From Desulfovibrio sp. (GTDB taxonomy: Bacteria > Desulfobacterota > Desulfovibrionia > Desulfovibrionales > Desulfovibrionaceae), in NCBI GenBank assembly GCA_003525525.1, contig DQED01000343.1, forward strand, positions 1 through 9,614: a stretch of 9,614 nucleotides of DNA, in the 5' to 3' direction. Below are positions 6,301 through 9,614 of the stretch, piece by piece. Position numbers and translations under genes: made by a program. Each line of letters begins with the position of its first letter. The first letter of the stretch is position 1. Below the pieces are notes generated by a model. The model was not told the origin of the DNA, made no database searches, and saw only the letters and a list, made by a program, of their open reading frames with translations.

Positions 6301-6394
6301 TGGGCAGCGAAAAGTAGGAAACCACGCCGAAAAAGACCAGCGCGGCCATGAGCAGCGTCGTTGCGACCGGACGCTTGATAAAAAGGTCGGTCAT
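3317..6394 (-). CDS. RND (HAE1-type) multidrug efflux permease, MdtB/MdtC/AcrB family
   Basis: Inner-membrane proton antiporter of a tripartite efflux pump that takes hydrophobic compounds from the periplasm or membrane and passes them to an outer-membrane channel. The 1025 residues match the usual family length. The order is typical: first membrane helix (about 9-29), first periplasmic loop (PGADPQTM, VATPLERQF near 50-69, KVNPADMP near 129-136), helices 2-6 (about 335-475), a second large loop, and helices 8-12 near the C-terminus. Proton-relay residues are present: the Asp pair D399/D400 in GFVVDDAIVMIEN and the Lys at about 919 in VKKNSIMVIDF. The wording around FSIDNLSAMA and PLERQFTSISG looks closest to MdtB/MdtC, but substrates cannot be predicted. 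The ATG is 1 base past the adaptor stop, with GGGGAAG inside the adaptor's last codons, indicating translational coupling. Confidence 0.95.
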   Translation of the reverse strand: MTDLFIKRPVATTLLMAALVFFGVVSYFSLPISEMPSIDFPTIQVTASLPGADPQTMASAVATPLERQFTSISGLQSMSSSNSLGTTTITLQFDLSRNIDGAGTDVLTYINAAQGSLPSTMPAPPTFQKVNPADMPIIYIRVSSDTMPLFRVTNYAKVYIAQRISMINGVAQVAVYGDQTYSPRVQVNPDKLASLGIGVDEVASAFSNETVMLPTGSLYGVDKLFTIKAQGQLTSATAYNRQIIAYRNGNPVRLQDVGHAIDSTINDKNAAFFDQQQGIVIAVKRAAGTNTIQLVQAIRAMMPGIEATLPPSVHLEFLYDRSLSIKAAIDDVQFTLLLSISLVVIVVYMFLKNLPATIIASLALPTALIGTLSLMVAFNFSIDNLSAMAIILAVGFVVDDAIVMIENIVRHTEMGKKIMQASLDGARQIGFTIISMTLSLAVVFIPIMFMAGILGRVLNEMAVTITLCILVSGFVTLSLTPMLCSRFLSGKISESGRFFKWFERGYEKSLHFALRWRFFVMILSMGILGLTFWLFTIIPTGFIPATDSGIFYAFGMAEQSASFETMKDRVLKVGRIFMADPDVFKFIGVVGVGGPNTSMNNAAMFPLLAPLDKRKRSAQQIIDDLRPKLAQLPDMFTFMYNPPSIQIGGKQTKALYQFTLLSPDPDELYPVARKMAGAMRKLPEITDVNTDMQIDGPQVFIDIDRDKAQALGITASSIETALMTAYSARQVTNLYGATDTYKVIVEVQPEYQRRPDLLNKLYVKSSNVDSKGNPIMVPLNGLVKMTEGVGPLVVNHTGQLTSVTISFNTAGKYSLGQAVTSIQALAKKELPTNISYIFEGQATAFQESLASVPFLLFLAIMIIYLILGILYESFIHPITILSGLPSAALGGLVTLLVFGRQLDLYGFIGIIMLIGIVKKNSIMVIDFAIEAEREGKTPFDAVFEGCVVRFRPIMMTTVAAIAGIFPIALGVGAGGDARQPLGLVVAGGLVISQLVTLYLTPVFYTYMDQLQTWISGHKEEKEKTA

Positions 6395-6395
6395 G

Positions 6396-7613
6396 TCACT
6401 TCCCCTGGTCCTGGCTGCCCGGACTCAGCGCCGACTTGTCCTTGCCGGCCACGGCTGCCGGGGACACGGGACCTTCCTTGTAGGCCTGCGCGTCCACGAT
6501 CTTGACCGGCACGCCCGGAAACAGCTTGATCTGCGCCGAGGTGATGACCTTGTCCCCGGGGGAAACGCCTTTTTCGACGACGGTCTCGGCGCCGATCTTG
6601 CGGCCGGGGGTGATACGGCGGACCTCCACGGTGTTGTCCGGCTTGGCGATGAACACCGACGAACCGTCCTGGGTCTCGGCCACGGCGCTCGAGGGCACGA
6701 GGATGGTGTCGGCGGTATCAGCCAGGACCACCGAGGCGTCCACGAACTGGCCGGGCCAGAGGAAGCGGTCGGTGTTGGGAAACTCGCCCTGCAGGGTGAT
6801 GGTGCCGGAATTCACGTCCACGGTGTTGTTGATGACCGTGAGCTTGCCCTTGGAGGCCTTTTCCGGGTGGCCCGGATAGCGGGCTTCCACGGCGAGGGTG
6901 CCCTTGCCGGCGTAGGCGCGGATGTCGGGCAGGTATTTTTCGGCCACGGCGAACTGGACGTTGATGGGCTCGATCTGGTTGATGGTGACGATGACGTAGT
7001 CCTCGGACTTGATCAGGTTGCCGGTCTTGTACTGCTGCAGGCCGACCACGCCGGTGCAGGGGGCGCTTATATAGCAGTAGCCGAGGTTGACCTTGGCCTT
7101 GACCACGCTCGCCTCGTCCACGCGCACCTGCTCCAGGTCCTGCTGGTAGGCGGTGCGCTTTTGCTCGTAGTCTTCCTGGCTGATGACGGCCTGGGCCACG
7201 AGATCCTTGTAGCGCAGCCAGTCGCGCTTGGCCTGGGCGGCGATGGCCCGGTCGCGGGCCAGGGTGCTCACGGCCTCGTCCAGGGCGGCCTTGTAGGAAT
7301 CGGGGTCGATGAGCAGGAGCGGCTGGCCTTTCTGCACGAGGTCGCCCTCGGAGAAATACGTTTCCTTGAGCACGCCGGACACCTGCGCCCGGACGTTGAT
7401 GGTGGTCAGGGCGTAGACGTGGCCGATGCCGTCCACGGCCAGGGGCGCGGTGGTCGCCTTGGCCTCGTAGACGGTCACCTCCACGGGCGTGGGCGGCTCG
7501 GCCTTGGGCTTGCCCCTGTCGCACCCGCCCAGGGCAAAGAGGAAGAGCGCCGACGCCAGAACGAGCGACGATCGGCCTAAACGAGGGACGCTATGATAAA
7601 AGACGACGAGCAT
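6396..7613 (-). CDS. RND efflux periplasmic adaptor (membrane fusion) lipoprotein, AcrA/MdtA family
   Basis: Bridges the RND permease to an outer-membrane channel. The 405 residues begin with a lipoprotein signal ending in the lipobox LGGC (C31 lipidated). Asp32 at +2 would keep it in the inner membrane by the Enterobacteria rule. Two halves of a lipoyl domain (about 62-106 with VRAQVSGVL and GDLVQKGQPLL; about 178-212 with CYISAPCTGVVG) flank a coiled helical hairpin (about 108-174). The hairpin tip carries RxxxLxxxxxxS (R134, L138, S145), the motif by which adaptors dock onto TolC-type channels. Beta-barrel and membrane-proximal domains follow (GEFPN...FLWPGQFVDASV near 277-295; LVPSSAV near 305-311). 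The ATG at 7613 has GAGGAG (7623-7628) upstream. It is the first gene of the operon; no outer-membrane channel gene and no regulator gene are in the window. Confidence 0.94.
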   Translation of the reverse strand: MLVVFYHSVPRLGRSSLVLASALFLFALGGCDRGKPKAEPPTPVEVTVYEAKATTAPLAVDGIGHVYALTTINVRAQVSGVLKETYFSEGDLVQKGQPLLLIDPDSYKAALDEAVSTLARDRAIAAQAKRDWLRYKDLVAQAVISQEDYEQKRTAYQQDLEQVRVDEASVVKAKVNLGYCYISAPCTGVVGLQQYKTGNLIKSEDYVIVTINQIEPINVQFAVAEKYLPDIRAYAGKGTLAVEARYPGHPEKASKGKLTVINNTVDVNSGTITLQGEFPNTDRFLWPGQFVDASVVLADTADTILVPSSAVAETQDGSSVFIAKPDNTVEVRRITPGRKIGAETVVEKGVSPGDKVITSAQIKLFPGVPVKIVDAQAYKEGPVSPAAVAGKDKSALSPGSQDQGK

Positions 7614-7721
7614 GGATGCGCTCTCCTCTCGGCAAAGGTCGTCCGGATTGTGCCTGCCCGGCTGACGCTTACGCCTCGCTATTGGGGGGAACTTTCACCA
7701 AATCCCCTATTCCATTCATAA

Positions 7722-7760
7722 AGTCAAGGAGGCTGGACGTATTGTCACGTTCCTGCCTCC
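7722..7760 (-). promoter_or_regulatory. Imperfect dyad with adjacent TTGACT upstream of the efflux operon
   Basis: Arms 7728-7740 and 7747-7760 pair over 12 positions (6 bp, mismatch, 2 bp, one bulge, 4 bp) around a 6-base loop. On the minus strand the dyad runs straight into TTGACT (7722-7727), a near-consensus -35 box, though I find no good -10 at the right distance. It may be a regulator site for the efflux operon, or a weak terminator for the channel operon upstream (TTGACTTT after the stem is only mildly T-rich). It is the only notable structure in the 198-base gap. Confidence 0.4.
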
Positions 7761-7811
7761 AAGCGGTGATGCAGCGGCGGGACGCTGACGGTTCCGTGCC
7801 CCTTGCGCGCG

Positions 7812-8924
7812 TCAATGGACGCCCGCTTTGCCCAGGTAAGGCCCGAACACACGCCGGCGGTAGGCATAGTCTTCCAAGCGCCGCAACAGGGCGATATTGA
7901 CCGTCTTGCGCAGCGTCGACCCCGGGGGAAAGGCGAATCCATAGAGTTGGGGATCGAAAAATCCCGGCAGCACCTGTATGCGCCCGGCCTGTTCGTGCGC
8001 CTGGAAGTAAAGCAGAACGGGCCTGTCGTGCACGAAGGCCTCGATCTCGCCGGCGACGAGGGCGCGCAGACCGTCCTCCAGGGTCTCGTACACGAGATGG
8101 CCGATATGCGTGGCCGTGAGTTCTTCGGCGGCGGAGGCGTCGCGCAGCACGCCCACGCGCACGTGCTGCAAATCGTCCGGGCCGCGCACCGAGCCGCCCA
8201 GGGTTTCCACGGTCAGAAGCGACGTGATGCCCGCGGTGAAGGAGGCGAGCAGCGCCACGGAAACGAACATCCAGACCAGGGCCACGGAGCGGCCGAGCAG
8301 GGTCTTGGGCGTCTTGTCGCCGTAGCCGACCGAGGTCATGGTCACGGCCGACCACCACAGCCCGTCGCCAAGGCCCCTGCGTCCCGGCCGGAAATGCTCG
8401 GGATTGCGCCGGCGCTCCACCGCCCAGACCACCGCGCCCACCACAAAAAGCAGCGCCAGCAGCGACCCGACATAGGCCAGCACCTTTTCGGAAAGCACCC
8501 GCCCGAGCGTCGCCTCGATGCGGACCAGGGCGTTGCGGGCCGGCACGGCGATGCCGAGCCCGGTGTAGTAATAGGGCTGCGAGAAATCCATCATGCTCTC
8601 GCGCTCCGGAGTGATGGACAACGCCGACACGCCGACGTCCACTTCCCCCCTCTCGATGGCCCGCAGCAGGTCTTCGAGGCCGAATTCGCGCACGTCGTAG
8701 GCCAGGCCCGTGTCCTCGGCGATGTCGTGCCACAGGGCGAGCGCCATGCCGTGGTAGTGCCCGGCGTTGGTCCGTTCCAGAAAGGGCGGCGCGACGTAGA
8801 CGCCGACATGCACGTGGCGCTTCGCTTGGGGCTGCGGCGCTTCCGGCGCCGTCTGGCCCCAGGCGGCGCATGCGCCTCCCCCGAGCCAGGCCAGGGCCAG
8901 GACGAACCAGAGGGCGCGTCGCAT
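7812..8924 (-). CDS. GluR0-type ionotropic glutamate receptor / ligand-gated K+ channel
   Basis: A bacterial relative of animal glutamate receptors: a periplasmic amino-acid-binding domain interrupted by a potassium pore. Order in the 370 residues: signal peptide (1-24); first half of the binding domain (about 37-130); M1 helix (about 148-169); pore helix and K+ filter TMTSVGYGD (195-203); M2 helix (about 211-238) containing SFTAGITSLLTVE, which mirrors the eukaryotic gating motif SYTANLAAF; second half of the binding domain (about 252-365). The ligand-contact Arg is conserved (R108 in LSITPERESMMDFSQPY, equal to R485 of GluA2), and so is the acidic residue of the second lobe (D300 in AFVHDRPVL). 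This predicts an alpha-amino-acid ligand and K+ selectivity. Length and topology fit GluR0 of Synechocystis, which lacks the third membrane helix of animal receptors. The ATG directly abuts the MscS stop codon. The exact ligand and ion flux direction are inference. Confidence 0.92.
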   Translation of the reverse strand: MRRALWFVLALAWLGGGACAAWGQTAPEAPQPQAKRHVHVGVYVAPPFLERTNAGHYHGMALALWHDIAEDTGLAYDVREFGLEDLLRAIERGEVDVGVSALSITPERESMMDFSQPYYYTGLGIAVPARNALVRIEATLGRVLSEKVLAYVGSLLALLFVVGAVVWAVERRRNPEHFRPGRRGLGDGLWWSAVTMTSVGYGDKTPKTLLGRSVALVWMFVSVALLASFTAGITSLLTVETLGGSVRGPDDLQHVRVGVLRDASAAEELTATHIGHLVYETLEDGLRALVAGEIEAFVHDRPVLLYFQAHEQAGRIQVLPGFFDPQLYGFAFPPGSTLRKTVNIALLRRLEDYAYRRRVFGPYLGKAGVH

Positions 8925-9614
8925 CTATTCCTCCTCCGTCGCTGCTGCCGGCGCGGCAGGCCAGCGGAGCCTGGCATGGGTGCGGCGCAGCCGGCGGGTC
9001 TTGCCGAGCACCAGGGCGCGCTTGGCGCGCAGTTCCTCGCGCATGGCTTCGAGCTGCATGGCCTCGCTGCCCTTGGGCTTGTACTTCACTTTCACGCTCT
9101 GGAAGGCCAGGAGGATCTTGTTCTCCTGAAACTCCCTGTCGATGGCCGCGGCCAGTTCGGACTGGACCTGGAACTTCTTCATGAAGTTGTCGATCCAGAC
9201 GTGGAGGTCGAATTCCAGACCCAGGCGGCTGAACGCGTTCATGAGCACCTCCGGGGCCGGCTGCTTGAGCACGTCGGGATGCTCCTTGGCGATGGCGAGC
9301 AGGATCTTGCGCACCTTTTTGGGCTTGGTGCCCGGGGCCACGGTCACGGGGACGGTCAGACGCAGCGTGGCGTCCTGATAGCTCAGGTTCACGATCTCGC
9401 CGCGCAGGAAGCTGGCATTGGGGATGATGACCGTGGTGTTGTCCAGGGTGCGCATGATGGTGTTGCGCACGGACAGGTCCACCACTTCGCCGATGTTCTT
9501 GCCCTGTTGGATGATGTCCCCCTTTTTCACCGCGCCGCCGAACATGATGATGAGTCCGCTGACGAAGTTGTTGACGATGTCCTTGAGCCCGAAGCCGATG
9601 CCCACGGACAGGCC
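8925..9614 (-). CDS. MscS-family mechanosensitive channel, N-terminus outside window
   Basis: The C-terminal 229 residues of a small-conductance mechanosensitive channel; the frame continues off the right edge, so the first membrane helices are missing and no start codon can be chosen. The visible part begins in the pore-lining helix (GLSVGIGFGLKDIVNNFVSG, the classic MscS TM3), then the beta domain with KKGDIIQQGKNIGEVV, R-T-x-x-R-T-L-D and VIIPNASFL, then an alpha/beta C-terminal domain (KVRKILLAIAKEHPDV..., FQVQSELAAAIDREFQENKI). Such channels open when membrane tension rises after osmotic down-shock and release small solutes. The last 45 residues are an unusual Arg-rich tail (REELRAKRALVLGKTRRLRR) ending in Ala/Pro and EEE. 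It is followed with no gap by a GluR0-like channel gene in the same operon. Confidence 0.93.
   Translation of the reverse strand, partial: GLSVGIGFGLKDIVNNFVSGLIIMFGGAVKKGDIIQQGKNIGEVVDLSVRNTIMRTLDNTTVIIPNASFLRGEIVNLSYQDATLRLTVPVTVAPGTKPKKVRKILLAIAKEHPDVLKQPAPEVLMNAFSRLGLEFDLHVWIDNFMKKFQVQSELAAAIDREFQENKILLAFQSVKVKYKPKGSEAMQLEAMREELRAKRALVLGKTRRLRRTHARLRWPAAPAAATEEE
8927..8939 (-). promoter_or_regulatory. Ribosome binding site embedded in the MscS stop region
   Basis: The last MscS codons (GAG GAG GAA, three Glu) spell GGAGGAG-type Shine-Dalgarno sequence, followed by the TAG stop and immediately by the ATG of the glutamate-receptor gene. Zero-base spacing strongly suggests translational coupling of the two channel genes. 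Confidence 0.75.

Noticed and set aside
4862..6505. Long open plus-strand frame (547 codons) opposite the RND permease
   Set aside because: Its translation is an Asp/Gly/His/Arg-rich low-complexity shadow produced by GC-biased codons of the real minus-strand gene.
6348..7580. Plus-strand open frame (410 codons) opposite the adaptor gene
   Set aside because: Translation is Gly/Val/Leu/His-rich without motifs; the opposite strand holds an unmistakable AcrA-type adaptor.
7684..7706. GGGGA/TCCCC stem in the efflux operon leader
   Set aside because: Only 5 bp with a long loop; too weak to call a regulatory structure.
1..9614. CRISPR arrays, insertion sequences, att sites, tRNA or rRNA genes
   Set aside because: No regularly spaced repeats, transposase motifs, terminal repeats or RNA gene signatures were seen.

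Overview
The window is GC-rich bacterial chromosome with tightly packed genes, strong Shine-Dalgarno sites and third-position G/C codons. GC content, gene style and the mix of PilZ, RND and MscS genes resemble Desulfovibrio-like Desulfobacterota. That assignment is an impression from the sequence, not a database result. I see no tRNA, rRNA, CRISPR array or insertion sequence.

Left part (1-1594). A minus-strand gene (140-541) encodes a small ImmA/IrrE-like protein whose zinc motif reads DELGH instead of HELGH. A probable sigma-70 promoter (581-608) precedes it, and a perfect dyad (574-593) covers the -10 box. Diverging from it is a plus-strand zinc-ribbon/PilZ protein (709-1143), probably a c-di-GMP receptor. 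Next comes a 56-residue unknown protein (1243-1413) with its own candidate promoter.

Middle (1527-3316). A minus-strand orphan of 185 residues (1595-2152), poorer in GC than its neighbours, ends in a clear terminator. Its 5' end overlaps that of a plus-strand exported NlpC/P60-like protein (2139-2984), which has no conventional start codon. A 332-base gap follows. It holds GC-rich hairpins and a 16-bp stem that terminates the efflux operon arriving from the right.

Right part (3317-9614, all minus strand). A two-gene operon encodes an RND tripartite efflux pump: a lipoprotein adaptor (6396-7613) and an inner-membrane permease (3317-6394). No outer-membrane channel gene is present, but the adaptor keeps the hairpin-tip motif used to dock on TolC-type channels. 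Upstream of it lies the most interesting unit. An MscS-family mechanosensitive channel (truncated by the window edge) is directly followed, with no spacer, by a GluR0-type ionotropic glutamate receptor: a periplasmic amino-acid-binding domain split by a K+-selective pore.

How the genes may work together. The MscS and GluR0-like genes look translationally coupled. They could form a two-channel osmotic response in which solutes released through MscS, such as glutamate, open a K+ channel from the periplasmic side. This is a hypothesis from gene order and motifs. The other genes appear to be independent units.
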